From: Gordionus sp. m RMFG-2023
Lineage: Eukaryota; Nematomorpha; Gordioida; Chordodea; Parachordodidae
DNA: 64,000 nucleotides
Assembly (NCBI RefSeq): GCF_954871325.1
Contig: NC_088775.1
Location: 17,027,561-17,091,560, forward strand
Direction: 5' to 3'
Shown piece after piece: positions 1-12,458 of this stretch (position 1 is its first letter; every line of letters starts with the position of its first letter). The notes under the pieces are model-generated. The model saw nothing but the letters and a program-made list of their open reading frames with translations. It had not been told where the DNA came from and searched no databases. A program made the translations under genes and the position numbers.

Positions 1-3000
1 GATTTTGTTGTACCGTTGCTTTTACTGTTTGCAAAGTTTTTAATTTGTGAAAAAGTATAGCATGATTTTGATGTTCATGCATTTTGGATATTGTGTATCC
101 CTGAATATATTTACACGTCACTTTACAATCAGCTTTTAGACAACGGTAGTAAATTGTATTCCTGTATGTACCGTTATAACGGTAAAGAAAATTTTGAAAA
201 AAGAGCAATGATTTGCCCTTTTGGCTATCGATAAATGTTGGTTCCTCTAAAATATAAGAAAATTTTTAGATGTTTATATAGAAATTTACCAAAAATATGT
301 ATATTTTCATTAAAATCTATTAGAGATTCTGCAAATCCATAATTATCCATATTTTCTAAAAAATAATTGCCTATATATATAGTGATATATATATTTTCAT
401 TAAGAATTATTACTTTCTATTTCTGAATTAAGAGGAGATGTATAGAAATCATTTGATATGTTGGGAGCATCTATATTTTATAGATTAAATTGATTTGTTA
501 TAAAAATGTTACTTTGAAAATCAGGAATATATGAGGAGATATATGAGCAAAGAGGGGATGTGTAAGCTGAATGACTTTGAGTATAACCTATTTTAAAATT
601 TGTGTTTAGATAATGGTTATATAATATGTTGTAACTAAAATTATAATATTTATTTAAGATTATTTATAATTTTTAACTTGGATTTGAGAGGGTCAAGGAT
701 TCTCCATGAGATTGAGAAGATATTTGAGATACATCTATTTAATTTATAATTAATTAATATGATTTATAATTTTTAACTTGGATTTGAGAGGGTCAAGGAT
801 TCTCCATGAGATTGAGAAGATATTTGAGATACATCTATATGATTTTGAGTTTATTGTTTTATAATTATGTAATAAAATATTTTTACCTTGAAAATTTGAT
901 CTCAGTTGTTCTAAGATAATGTTTGATGATAAAGGTGAAACATCTAAAATATAATAATATATAATTACAATTAAGTTTTACTTTGAATTGGTTTACAAGT
1001 GTCTAAATGACATTTAGTTATACTAAAGTCACAATTAATGGTGAGTTTTGCTCTCCCACCACATCTTTTGCGACAATAGTAATATATTGCACTTTTACCA
1101 GATTTGTGCTGTAAATACTGATATCCCAAATATTCTATGTAGTCTTTATTTTTTATTGTTTTCTAAAAAAAAATTTAAATGTAAATAAAATTTTCATATC
1201 TATAAATTATACATACTTTAATATCTAATTTCCTAAGCTTAAGTAAATTAATTAAATAGATGTATCTCAAATATCTTCTCAATCTCATGGATAATCCTTG
1301 ATCCTCTCAAATCCAAGTTAAAAATTATAAATCATATTAATTAACTATAAATTAAATAGATGTATCTCAAATATCTTCTCAATCTCATGGAGAATCCTTG
1401 ACCCTCTCAAATCCAAGTTAAAAATTATAAATCATATTAATTAACTATAAATTAAATAGATGTATCTCAAATATCTTCTCAATCTCATGGAGAATCCTTG
1501 ACCCTCTCAAATCCAAGTTAAAAATTATAAATCATATTAATTAACTATAAATTAAATAGATGTATCTCAAATATCTTCTCAATCTCATGGAGAATCCTTG
1601 ACCCTCTCAAATCCAAGTTAAAAATTATAAATCATATTAATTAACTATAAATTAAATAGATGTATCTCAAATATCTTCTCAATCTCATGGAGAATCCTTG
1701 ACCCTCTCAAATCCAAGTTAAAAATTATAAATCATATTAATTAACTATAAATATAATAGATGTATCTCAAATATCTTCTCAATCTCATGGAGAATCCTTG
1801 ACCCTCTCAAATCCAAGTTAAAAATTATAAATCATATTAATTAATTATAAATTAAATAGATGTATCTCAAATATCTTCTCAATCTCATGGAGAATCCTTG
1901 ACCCTCTCAAATCCAAGTTAAAAATTATAAATCATATTAATTAACTATAAATTAAATAGATGTATCTCAAATATCTTCTCAATCTCATGGAGAATCCTTG
2001 ACCCTCTCAAATCCAAGTTAAAAATTATAAATCATATTAATTAACTATAAATTAAATAGATGTATCTCAAATATCTTCTCAATCTCATGGAGAATCCTTG
2101 ACCCTCTCAAATCCAAGTTAAAAATTATAAATCATATTAATTAACTATAAATTAAATAGATGTATCTCAAATATCTTCTCAATCTCATGGAGAATCCTTG
2201 ACCCTCTCAAATCCAAGTTAAAAATTATAAATCATATTAATTAACTATAAATTAAATAGATGTATCTCAAATATCTTCTCAATCTCATGGAGAATCCTTG
2301 ACCCTCTCAAATCCAAGTTAAAAATTATAAATCATATTAATTAACTATAAATTAAATAGATGTATCTCAAATATCTTCTCAATCTCATGGAGAATCCTTG
2401 ACCCTCTCAAATCCAAGTTAAAAATTATAAATCATATTAATTAATTATAAATTAAATAGATGTATCTCAAATATCTTCTCAATCTCATGGAGAATCCTTG
2501 ACCCTCTCAAATCCAAGTTAAAAATTATAAATCATATTAATTAACTATAAATTAAATAGATGTATCTCAAATATCTTCTCAATCTCATGGAGAATCCTTG
2601 ACCCTCTCAAATCCAAGTTAAAAATTATAAATCATATTAATTAATTATAAATTAAATAGATGTATCTCAAATATCTTCTCAATCTCATGGAGAATCCTTG
2701 ACCCTCTCAAATCCAAGTTAAAAATTATAAATCATATTAATTAACTATAAATTAAATAGATGTATCTCAAATATCTTCTCAATCTCATGGAGAATCCTTG
2801 ACCCTCTCAAATCCAAGTTAAAAATTATAAATCATATGAATTAACTATAAATTAAATAGATGTATCTCAAATATCTTCTTAATCTCATGGAGAATCCTTG
2901 ACCCTCTCAAATCCAAGTTAAAAATTATAAATCATATTAAATAACTATAAATTAAATAGATGTATCTCAAATTAATATATAATTACAATTAAGTTTTACT

Positions 3001-3285
3001 TTGAATTGGTTTACAAGTAAAAAAATTTAAATGTAAATAAAATTTTCATATCTATAAATTATACATACTTTAATATCTAATTTCCGAAGCTTAAGTAAAT
3101 TATTTATGTTTTCTGCTACGGTTTGAATCTTCATTTTTTAAATAAAACACTAGTAGCCATATTTGGGATTTTCACTGGTAACAAAATTTAAAATTTTCAT
3201 ATCTATAAATTATACATACTTTAATATCTAATTTCCTAAGCTTAAGTAAATTATTTATGTTTTCTGCTACGGTTTGAATCTTCAT
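1..3285 (-). CDS. FLYWCH zinc-finger protein, multi-exon, 3' part beyond window
   Basis: FLYWCH fingers bind DNA and occur in animal regulatory proteins and at the N-terminus of some MULE transposases; no transposase domain is visible here. Exons read on the minus strand: 3285-3220 (22 residues starting MKIQTVAENIN), 1162-997 (finger 1: YLGYQYLQHKSG, then CRKRCGG and a late Cys/His pair), 943-887 (YVSPLSSNI), a Ser/Thr/Pro-rich stretch near 590-480, and 246-1 (finger 2: GKSLLFFQNFLYRYNG, CLKADCK, HEHQNH). Splice sites are GT-AG and phases agree for exons 1-3; the join across 590-247 is less certain. The first exon exists twice (3285-3220 and 3134-3069), and a third, truncated copy lies at 1217-1250. 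The first intron contains the 100-bp satellite. Either a host gene or a MULE-derived gene; the continuation left of the window would decide. Confidence 0.62.
655..838 (-). repeat. Two inverted satellite monomers
   Basis: Two near-complete copies of the 100-bp satellite unit found at 1251-2970, here in the opposite orientation. They lie in the intron between the 887-943 exon and the Ser/Thr/Pro-rich exon of the FLYWCH gene. Opposite orientation means they did not arise by simple extension of the main array. Confidence 0.85.
1251..2970. repeat. 100-bp satellite array, about 17 copies
   Basis: The string TGTATCTCAAATATCTTC recurs at 1261, 1361, 1461 and so on every 100 bases to 2961. Copies have constant length and differ at only a few sites (for example ATTAATTAACT versus ATTAATTAATT), so the array is young or homogenised. 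It lies in the first intron of the FLYWCH gene and interrupts a copy of exon 1 at about 1250. There is no coding sense in the unit. Confidence 0.97.
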
Positions 3286-3340
3286 TTTTTAAATAAAACA
3301 CTAGTAGCCATCTTTGGGATTTTCACTGGTAACAAAATTG
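2971..3340. repeat. Duplicated FLYWCH gene segment with two copies of exon 1
   Basis: After the satellite, 2972-3015 repeats the sequence at about 957-1010 (downstream of exon 2) and continues directly into a repeat of 1164-1243 (upstream of exon 2), so exon 2 itself is missing from the duplicate. From about 3050 a 151-bp block carrying exon 1 (3069-3134) is repeated in tandem at 3220-3285. Both exon 1 copies encode the same 22 residues and keep a GTATGT donor. Confidence 0.85.
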
Positions 3341-4364
3341 GGAACATCCCATTTTTTAGCGATTTTTCGTTTAGCGATTTAGAACCGATCCCAATATAAA
3401 GATTTATTAATTGAAAATTAACAAATTTAATATTGTAAGCCGAGTTTAAAATCTGCGATTTAAAAATTTAAGCATTAAAGACTTTATGAAAAAAACTAAA
3501 GATAAAAGTAGCAATAATCTTGAGGACCAAAGAAGAGGATTCAATAATAAAGCTGGTGATGAACAAAGTATATTTTATACAGTTTTTTAGTTGAAAGACG
3601 ATTAATTGTAGTTTTAAAAGATATAAATATTGAAAACAAAAATGTTAAAAGAAAGAAAATATATATATAAGTCTGTGTCCAAAATGTTTTGAAAAAATCC
3701 TTAAAATTTTCACAAATTAATAACAAAACACTTTGGACATTTAAGTTTTAAAAAATAAAAATTTATTAGTTAATTATCTATTTTAATGGAAGGTTTCTTT
3801 TTCACTTGATCATAATTGAAGTTATATGTTTTTCCTATTTCCTTCCAAATTTGCCTAATTTCTATAGAATTTCTATTTAAGTCATTTTTCACCAGAGTAT
3901 TAAACAATATTGATTTCTTTAGTTTTCAAGTTAAGCAAAAATTGCTTTACAATATATTTTCACCTTTCAGGAGCAGGACACTAGAAATGGAAATTTTTTT
4001 AAATTTTTCTATTATAATCACATAAAGTGATGTCAAAATATTAGCTAAATAAAACATAGTAAATATTTTTTATATAAATAGTCAATATCTTAAAAAATCA
4101 TACACTATTATTCTTTTTACATTAATAAAGATAATATTGGCTAAATTGTTTACTCAATCATTCTTTCATATTGATAATTATATTTTATTTGTTTATCCTA
4201 ACTTAATAAAAAACTATATTTTAATAAAAATGCTAAATAAATTTAGAATAGTTTGCTTATTTATATATATTTTTGAAAAATGGACACTATAATATGGAAT
4301 ATTACTTTTTATATATTATATTTACAAAAATAAATACACTGAAAAGAAATACATTTTAAAATTA
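3341..4364. other. AT-rich intergenic DNA, nothing recognised
   Basis: Low-complexity AT-rich sequence between the FLYWCH gene start and the first hAT. Short open frames near 3541-3726 and 3816-4025 have the composition of random AT-rich DNA and no family resemblance. It may include the unrecognised left end of the hAT. Confidence 0.6.
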
Positions 4365-5145
4365 ATCTTATTTAGATTCATTGAATAATGAAGAAAGTAT
4401 TGTGAATGACATGATTGTAAATAATGTAAGTACAGAAGGAAAGAAAATAGGTAAAAAATTAATTTATATATAAGATATTTTATTTATAAAATAATAGAAG
4501 CACTATGTGTGGCTCAATCTGAAGATATATGTGAGATCCAATGTACAGATATCTCTGAATGTATTAATTTTTTAAATATAATTAAATTAAATATAAAATT
4601 TTATATAGACATAGAATCTGAAGAGGATACTACAACAAGCCAGATTATTGGTAGCAGTAAATATAAAGGTATATTGGATAAAGAAGTTTTATTGTAACAA
4701 ATTACATTTGATGAAATACATTTTAAAATTAATCTTATTTAGATTTATTAAATAATGAAGAAAGTATTATGAATGACATGATTATAAATAATGTAGATAC
4801 AGAAGGAAAGAAAATAAGTAAATTAATTTGTTTATAAGATATTTTATATTTATTTATAAAATAATAGAAGCTATACGTTTGGCCCAATCTAAAAATAACA
4901 ACTATTCAAGTATTTTTTTCATTTTAACAATATTTTTCTTCAAATATATAATATTTGTCATAATTTTCATAAAAGCAATAATATTTTAATTTTTATATTA
5001 ATATTTGTCACTTTTTTAGAAGAGCTTATACAAGTATTATTTTTATTTTAACAATGTTTTTCTTCAAATATATAATATTTGTCATAATTTTCTAAAACCA
5101 ATAATATTTTAATTCATTTATTAATTTTTATCACTTTTTTCAGAA
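4365..5145 (+). repeat. Two nested direct duplications in the 5' part of a hAT
   Basis: The block at about 4370-4520 (around SLNNEESIVNDMI) recurs at about 4710-4880, and the block at 4890-5025 recurs at 5035-5140. Each unit looks like a short exon preceded by an AT-rich intron ending in TTTTTTAG or TTTTTCAG before GAAGA. The second pair leads directly into the transposase exon at 5145. The pattern suggests tandem duplication of intron-exon units in the N-terminal coding part of the transposon. Confidence 0.6.
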
Positions 5146-7249
5146 GAATTAGATCTGGGTACTAAAACAACTGGTCCTATGCAACCTATATTAGGTGCCT
5201 ATCCATATATTGGAATGGGTAAAGATAAACGATGCTTTCAAACTCAGTGGTACAAATCCTTTCCCTGGATTGAATATAGGATAACCAGAAACTCTATTTT
5301 TTGTTTTCCTTGTAGTAATTTTCCCACTCAACCTCAAAAAGGATACCTTTTTAATCAAGGTTATCAAAAATTTCGTAAGGTAAAAGAATACTTAACAACT
5401 CACGGAGCAACAAATGGTCATGCAACGAATGTAATTCTCTGGAACCATTTTAAACAATCTTTGATAGAAGGCACCATTAAAGAAAAATTTATAGCTCTAA
5501 CTAAATCAACAATACTTGAAAGAAGAGAATATTTGAAACGATTATTCAAAATTATAATACTATGTGGTAAGTTGGAACTTCCCCTTAGAGGTCATTATGA
5601 AAGTAAGACAAGCAATAATCAAGGAGATTATTGTGAAATATTAAACTGTTTGAAAGAGTATGATCCATTTTTAATAGCATATAAACCACCAGGCAATGCT
5701 CATTAATGCTCACCTCAATCACAAAATCAAATGCTATCTGTAGCTGGAAACTTGATCGTAAAGTACATAGCATCAGAAATAAGGGAGGCAGGCTATTTTG
5801 CTGTCATGGCTGATGACACTCGTGATGTTAGCTCATATGAGCAATTTAGTATATGTGTTAGATATGTTGATAAAACAAAAACACCAAAGGAATCTTTTAT
5901 ATCTTTTCATAAAGTTGAAGACTTAGATGCAGAGTCATTAACGAAGACATTAATAACAATCTTAAACAACAATTCCATAAATGCAATTTGCGTTGCTCAA
6001 GCATATGATGGTGCAAGTGTTATGAAAGGGCATCTTTCAAGAGTCCAGGAAAGATATCGCCAAAATCACAAAATGGCTATATATGTGCACTGCTATGCGC
6101 ATAAACTCAACTACTGATCTCTGCCTGCAAATCAGTACCTCAATCTAGAAATTTTCTTAATGTATTAGAAGGTATTCATGCTTTTTTCTCAATATCTGTT
6201 ATCCATCACAATAAATTTCTTGATTTGCAATTAAGATTAGGGTTAGAATCCAAAAATATTGATGCCTTGAGTTCTACACGTTGGGGATCCCATATTAGAA
6301 CTATAGAGGCAGTAAAAATGACTTTCCCTGCAATTATTTCTTATCTAGAAAATATAGACCATGGCGATGTGGTGAAAGCAAAGGGAATTTTATATATTCT
6401 TTTACAATATGATACAATTATGTGTATGTTTATATTCCAAAAATTATTATCTATGTGTTCCAATATTTCTATTTTTTTGCAAAAATCAGATTCGGACATA
6501 TCAACAGCATTGGCTCTTATTGAGTCTCTTATCAGTTCTTTGTCAAATTTAAGAAATAATTCGTATTTTTCTTCATTATTTACCGAAGTAAATAAATTTT
6601 GCAATTTATATAATATAAAACAAATAAAAGAGCAAATATACCTTCTACCATTTTGAATAATTATATTCAAATAGATGATATTGTTTCTTCTAATCATTCT
6701 GATCAAACAGAAACTTTTTATAAGTGTCATGTCTTTTATCCAATTTTGGATATTGTGATAAATGAATTAAAAAAGAGATTTTGTCAAGAAAACACAGATA
6801 TTTTAATAGCTATAAATGCTTTACATCCCTCCTCCCCCCTTTTTTAAAATAATGATATCATTAAACCATTTATCTTACATTATAATCTTCCTGATCCAAT
6901 GGAAGAATACATAATATTAAAGGCTTATATTTTAACCTATAATAAAAAACACGAATCTACGTGTAAATCAATAATAGATTTGATAAAAATCTTACCCATA
7001 GATATATTCCCTCGTATATTTAATTGCCTTAAAATTGCGTTAACTATACCTTTTAATTCCTGCTCATGTGAAAGATCGTTTTCAGCATTAAAACGGGTGA
7101 AAACATATCTTCGATCGACAATGAGTCAGGAACGATTAAATTCGTTGGCTCTATTGAGCATAGAAAAAAATATTATTAATACCATTCCTATAGATCATAT
7201 TATAGATGAATATGCAATAATGACTAGCCGGCGTAGAGAACTTATTTAA
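5145..7249 (+). pseudogene. hAT transposase, ZMYM1-like (TTF finger, DUF4371, hAT dimerisation), broken
   Basis: Cut-and-paste transposase relic. A TTF-type finger starts near 5179 (FQTQWYKSFPWIEY, then FCFPCSNF), followed by the ERREYL / LRGHYES region. From 5731 the DDE core reads YFAVMADDTRDVSSYEQF, YDGASVMKGH and HCYAHKLN, continued by SSTRWGSH at about 6270. The C-terminal dimerisation segment SCSCERSFSALKRVKTYLRS ends in a natural stop at 7249. Breaks: an in-frame TAA at about 5704 where the family normally has Tyr, and frame changes after 6114 and near 6656, plus a stop near 6847. It cannot make transposase as it stands. Its right terminus may be the GC-rich hAT end at 8551-8676; no left TIR was found. 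Confidence 0.85.
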
Positions 7250-8320
7250 TAAATAATTTAACCTTATAATTTTTGAAACGCAATTTTAGGCGTTAGTATC
7301 TGCGAGTAAATATATCTTTAATATTTATTTTATAAATTTTTTTTTCATATCCAAAATTAGCTAAAAGACATGGTGCTTTTAAAAATTTCTTTTTGAGATA
7401 GGAAAAAATCAGAAAAAAACAGTAAATGCTTTCTTTTGATATGACCAAAGTTTCTGAAAAATTTAATTAAAAATATTTGATTACATTGACAATACAATAA
7501 TATATAAGATCTTAATTGCTTTCATCATATCACTATGGTACTTATTTTCTTGCTCCCAAATTATTTATTTCTAATTTGGCACACTTAAATTGTAAATAAC
7601 TCAAGGCTTCAATATATTTGCATAATTTCTTCCAAACATAATTTCTTCCAAGATTTTAGGTGTTTTTGCTTTATCAATATATCTAACATACTAGATTTTG
7701 ATATAATTTAACATCGTGTATGTCATGGCTATGACTGCAAATTAACCAGAATCTATTATTTGTGTGGCTATGTAATTTAAGATTATTACTACAGCTGCTG
7801 AGAGCATATGATTGCATAATTAAGATGAGCAACAATGATCAACTGTCCAATAGTTTATATAGGATTAAAAATGGAAGATAATCTTTTAGAAATTTAATAT
7901 CTCACAATGATTTTCTCGATTACTTATCTAGCTTCCATCATGTCATTTAAGAGGAAGCTCTAACCACCATATAGTTTTATGATTTAGATTGGTCGTTTAT
8001 ATTCTCTTCTTCAAGAATTGTTTATTTGGTTAGGCCTATAAATTTTTCCTTATTAGTCCATTCTATAAAACTTTGTCTAAAATGGTAAGAGAGAGTTATT
8101 ACATGACCTTTTGTTAATGTTAGTTGCTTAGAATTATATTGCCTTATGGGGTTTTTAAAAACATTAACAATTGAGGCATATGTATGAATTAATTAATCGG
8201 TTTTATCACTTGTAATTCTTTAGACGCGAAATTTTTTATATCAGCAATTTAAAATACTTTATACTGTAGTAAATCGATTTTGTATTGAAAAATTTTTAGA
8301 AATGTATTGTTTTAATTATT
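7250..8320. other. AT-rich DNA downstream of hAT transposase
   Basis: No reading frame, RNA gene or repeat unit recognised. It is probably the 3' non-coding part of the hAT element if the terminus at 8676 belongs to it. Confidence 0.5.
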
Positions 8321-8466
8321 TATATTCTAGTTTTAATTATTTATATTCTAGTCTTAATTATTTATATTCTAGTCTTAATGATATTTATATTCTAGTCTTA
8401 ATGATCAATATTCTAGTCTTAATTATTTATATTCTAGTCTTAATTATTTATATTCTAGTTTATTTT
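8321..8466. repeat. Minisatellite, about 20-24-bp unit
   Basis: Six to seven tandem copies of a unit reading roughly TCTTAATTATTTATATTCTAG, with one or two copies varying to TTAATGATATTTATA. Non-coding. Confidence 0.9.
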
Positions 8467-8550
8467 GTACGTATAATATAATAAAAAACAAGATATGAAA
8501 ATAAGAATAATCCTTCAAGAGTTTAGTAATTTTTAAAAATATATTAATAT

Positions 8551-8676
8551 ATAACCCGGCCGAAGGCATGGCAAAAGCGGGCCGAAGGCCCGCAAATTAG
8601 GGGGTATGGGGGCTAAGCCCCCATAAAATTTTTTTAGTTGAGCCCCCTGAGATTGTAAAGGCTAGCGACGCCCCTG
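8551..8676 (-). mobile_element. GC-rich right terminus of a hAT element
   Basis: A GC-rich island in AT-rich surroundings with GGGGGCTAAGCCCCC and GGGCCGAAGGCCCGC self-complementary stretches. It ends at 8676 so that its reverse complement begins CAGGGGCGTCGCTAGCC, the usual form of ZMYM-type hAT TIRs and similar to CAGGGCCGTAGCTACGA at 9737. A matching left end was not found, so it is either the right end of the hAT at 4.4-7.3 kb or a solo end. Confidence 0.6.
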
Positions 8677-9728
8677 TAATAGGGACCCCGCTAGTAGTAT
8701 GGATCCTGATATCGTGGCTTCCACATGGGTCTTAGGAAGCCAAAGATGAAAATATAAACATGAAGTTTTAGGAAAGCTACGATAATAAGAGCTATTATCC
8801 CTGAACTTCAACCTCTTAAATTGTCAGATACCCTTAATTCTGATCATGATGATAAGGTTACGGTTCAGGGATAATAAAAGTAAATGCAATGGCGTTCTTG
8901 TGAGGATATCTAGAACGGAATAAAAACCCTAAAATTTTATTGATATGAGGAATTTGATGTATCACTATAGTTATATCCAAAAGAATTTTTATAATTATAA
9001 ATTTAAATATTTCAGATTCTAGAGATAAAGTAAAAATAAATACAATAATATAAATGTTAATAAATATTAACGTAAATAAAATATTTAAATAATCCAAGTT
9101 TATTTTAATGTTAGATAATTCATATTTGATAAAATTTCAAAGTTTCTTGACAGGGTTGTTACTAATAATTTTAAAACAGGTAAGTGGGATATAAACTCCA
9201 AAAATGGGGTAATTAAGAGGAGGGTTACTTACATTTTATAGCATCCTCATCCTTTCTATAAAAGGCCGTTAAAATACCTATAATTGATAGTATTTCTATA
9301 AATAAAAGTATTTTAATTACCAAAGGGAAATTATATAAAATTTAAATTATAAATCCGGAGAGTACCAGGATTATGTAAATGGTAAATTATTGTATAGAAT
9401 AATATAGAAAGTCTTCTGTGGATATAAATTAACTATAAGATAATTGTTCATTAGACTATCTTTTAGGAAGTGAGTTTATACCTTAGGTAACAATTAAGTA
9501 TTCTAAATGTAAAAGTACCTTTAAAAGTGTTGAAATCTTGAATCTTAGAATTTACTGGAATATTAGGCCTAGGACAATACATGTAAAATATTATTATAAA
9601 ATCATTCTATAGTAATCCCAACAGTTAACACCAAAAGTATTAACAAGGAAAAATTGATCTCATTAAAAGATTTTATAAGGCGGAGCTAGACAATAATGGG
9701 AATTTCCAAATCAAAGATAATAAACAGA
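8677..9728. other. Intergenic DNA, nothing recognised
   Basis: AT-rich sequence with no convincing gene. A minus-strand open frame at 8858-9097 is hydrophobic and AT-driven, without family resemblance. Confidence 0.6.
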
Positions 9729-10159
9729 ATTGTAATCAGGGCCGTAGCTACGAGGGGAGAGGGGGGGGGGCAGTCACCCCCAAAGAATCTTTGACCCCCA
9801 AAAATGGCCCCCATAATATTCTCCGGGCCCTCAATTAAAAAAAATTTTTTACTATATTATTTTTATATTTTTAAAACATGTCTAGTTTGTAAATTTCTTT
9901 TTATCCTGTTTTATTTTTACCCATTAATAAATCATCATTCATTCATATTTTATAATTTTCATATGTGTTTGTGTATGACATAATATAGGCCCTTAATCAC
10001 GTTTAAATTGTATTTATTTCAATGATAACTATTTTTTTATTTATGGTTCAATCACAATAATTATTAGTTATTTAAAACAGAAGTGAATATTTTAGAATTA
10101 TGAAGAAAATACTGAGATAACAACAATTTTAGTAAGCCAATAGATTAACCGTATTAAGG

Positions 10160-10262
10160 TTACGTTTAATCACAGGTGAACCAAAAGTAGGCTTTTACCC
10201 TCGACAAAGAATATCCATTGAAATTTTTCGATCCAACCATATCCATACCATGGGTCATTAAG
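10160..10262 (+). pseudogene. LINE reverse-transcriptase C-terminal fragment
   Basis: Reads FYPRQRISIEIFRSNHIH and matches the segment FYLRQRISIDICRSNCIA at about 38090-38150, which is part of a longer RT tail. Such QRISxxIxRxN tails close the ORF2 of some invertebrate non-LTR elements. Only about 30 residues survive. It lies inside the hAT at 9737-12425, so it inserted there or was carried by it. Confidence 0.6.
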
Positions 10263-10403
10263 CCCCACCGACCATAACTAAATATATTATTTTAATTTTT
10301 TTTTTAATTTCTCTTCTTTTATTTATATATTTTAATATAGAATATAGATATAGAATGTCAATTATAATTTTAATATTCTTTTAAATAATATTTTCATCAT
10401 TGT

Positions 10404-12200
10404 TTGTTTTATTTTTATAACTGTGCATTGAAGTTTTTTAAAAATAAAAGTGATTATAATCTTTACTATCTTAAATTAATATTTGATTTGATATTATTTC
10501 TTAGCATACAGGAGCTACCTTTTCGTGGGATTGGTTCAACAAAAATTACGGATGCTGCAAAAGATGAAAACATAATTTATTCTTCTGGACTATATATATC
10601 AATGTTTCATACACCACCCAAAAAGCTCCTTTAAATAAAATTATGAAATACCCCAAAATGCCCAATATGCATCATCCCAGATTCAAAAAGAAATAATATC
10701 TATTATGAAAGATATAGTGCTTGAAATATCTCAGATAAATATAACTATCGGTGGCTTTTTTAAGGAATCTAGTCAGCTGTGCTCCGCCTTTTAGCCACCG
10801 TCAACATAGGTGGCTTAGTGTATTTTATTTGTTTAAGGCTGATGAGGCAAAAGATGCATCAGATTGAGAAAGCCTGAGCATAATTATTCGCTATATTTTT
10901 TCTGGAGAAATTCATGAAAATTTAATAGGAATTATTAATTTACAGTGTCTTTCTACTGAAAGAATTATTGATTGCATTTTAAAGCAACTTAACGAGTTTA
11001 ATATTAATTTAGCGAGCGAATATAATAAGCCAGGTATATGATGGTGCAAGCGTCATGTTTGATCGAAATGAAGGAATGCAAACCCTACTTCAAAAAAATT
11101 AATAAATAAGTTTCTTTTATACATTGCTACAACCACATGTTGCATCTTGTGGTTCAAAATTGGTATAATATTGCTATCATTTCTAATTTTTTTAATTTAT
11201 TTAATACATTGTAAAATTTTCTAGACATTTTAAAGTATCCTGTAAATATACAGATCATATCTTAAGAGACTTTTAGACCAGAGGTAGATTGGGCATTTAA
11301 AAACATCTCGCATCATTTATGAGAATTTTGATGCTATTGGTGAAGTATTATTTTACTTTTCAAATAGAACTCTTAATTCAGAGGTTTCCACTCATGATTC
11401 AGTAAAAGCCTCTGGTCTACTCAATGCGTCAATATAAATTAAGTTATATTAGCTTATAATTTATGAGATATAATAAAAATAGATCCACTAAATAAGTATC
11501 TACAGTCAATAGGTATTAATATAGTGGATGCTAAAAATTGTATTGATTCCACTATCAATATATTAAAAAATAAAAGAAGATATAATTCTTTTAATTTGAT
11601 TAGAATTAAGGCTTAAAAACATTTAGCAAAATTTAATCTTACTCCACAGAAATCACGTAAAACGCCTTTAAATTTTCAAGATTTTTTTTAGTCGTTTGAT
11701 TGTGAAAAAGACTCCAATTGGAGTTGTTTAAAAAGGAATTATTATAAAATTATTGATTAATTTGTGTTATCGTTTTTTAGTTAGATTTACACAAGATGAC
11801 TATAAAATCTTCTATCATGTTTTAATACATTCTCCCTTTGACCCTGATTATTTTATATCGGATAAAATGGTCCGATTAGAATCATTATTAATCTTAAATA
11901 TGGAAGCGTTACATTATGAAATGAAAATAGCTAAAGGATTCTTAGCTACAGAAGTTAAAGAAACACATAATTTTAAAAATATCTTAAATATTATGTATAA
12001 AAAAAATATCATCATTTAAAGAATTGTATAAATGCTATTCAGCAGCCATCATCATTAGGGTACCAACGACTTCTTGTGTGGCCTCTTTCTCTACATTAAA
12101 GAGAGTTCTATCAAACACTAAAGAGTCGATGAAAGATCAACGTAAGCAAAATTTACTACTGATGGCTTATGAAAAAAAAATAACACAAAATTTATTCTTT
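10404..12200 (+). pseudogene. hAT transposase remnants, ZMYM-type
   Basis: Scattered coding remnants in the order expected for a ZMYM-type hAT: a segment near 10500 (ELPFRGIGSTKI, cf. the LPLRGH motif), a YDGASVMFDRNEG motif at about 11037-11080, and a C-terminal dimerisation segment from about 12058 (VPTTSCVASFSTLKRVLS). Many stops and frame changes separate them, so the gene is far more decayed than the copy at 5145-7249. Confidence 0.75.
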
Positions 12201-12458
12201 AATTTATTTATGTTAAAATTAAAAATAAAAATCGCCGTATTATATTATAGTATTATTTTGTATATTAATATTATAGTATTATTTTGTATTCATATTATAT
12301 TAATAAATTTTTAATAAAAATAGCAAAAAATTTCTATGAATGCTTAATTGTTTTATTTTAAAAAAATAGTGACCCCTCAAGTAAGCAGCTGGCCCCCTAG
12401 CTAAAAATTCGTGGCTACGGCCCTGATTGTAATCTATATTATAATTTTCCAATGTCCT

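Larger units (their letters stand above)
9737..12425 (+). mobile_element. Complete but decayed hAT element with TIRs and 8-bp TSD
   Basis: The left end begins CAGGGCCGTAGCTACGA; the reverse complement of the right end begins CAGGGCCGTAGCCACGA. The element is flanked by ATTGTAAT at 9729-9736 and again at 12426-12433, a perfect 8-bp target duplication diagnostic of hAT. Length is 2689 bp. It contains transposase remnants and a foreign LINE tail at 10160-10262. The right TSD copy abuts the 5' end of Helitron A, so this hAT landed at the Helitron boundary. Confidence 0.92.

Noticed and set aside
1251-2970. Regularly spaced repeats that could suggest a CRISPR-like array
   Set aside because: The whole 100-bp period is conserved, with no variable spacers, and the context is eukaryotic and intronic; it is a satellite.
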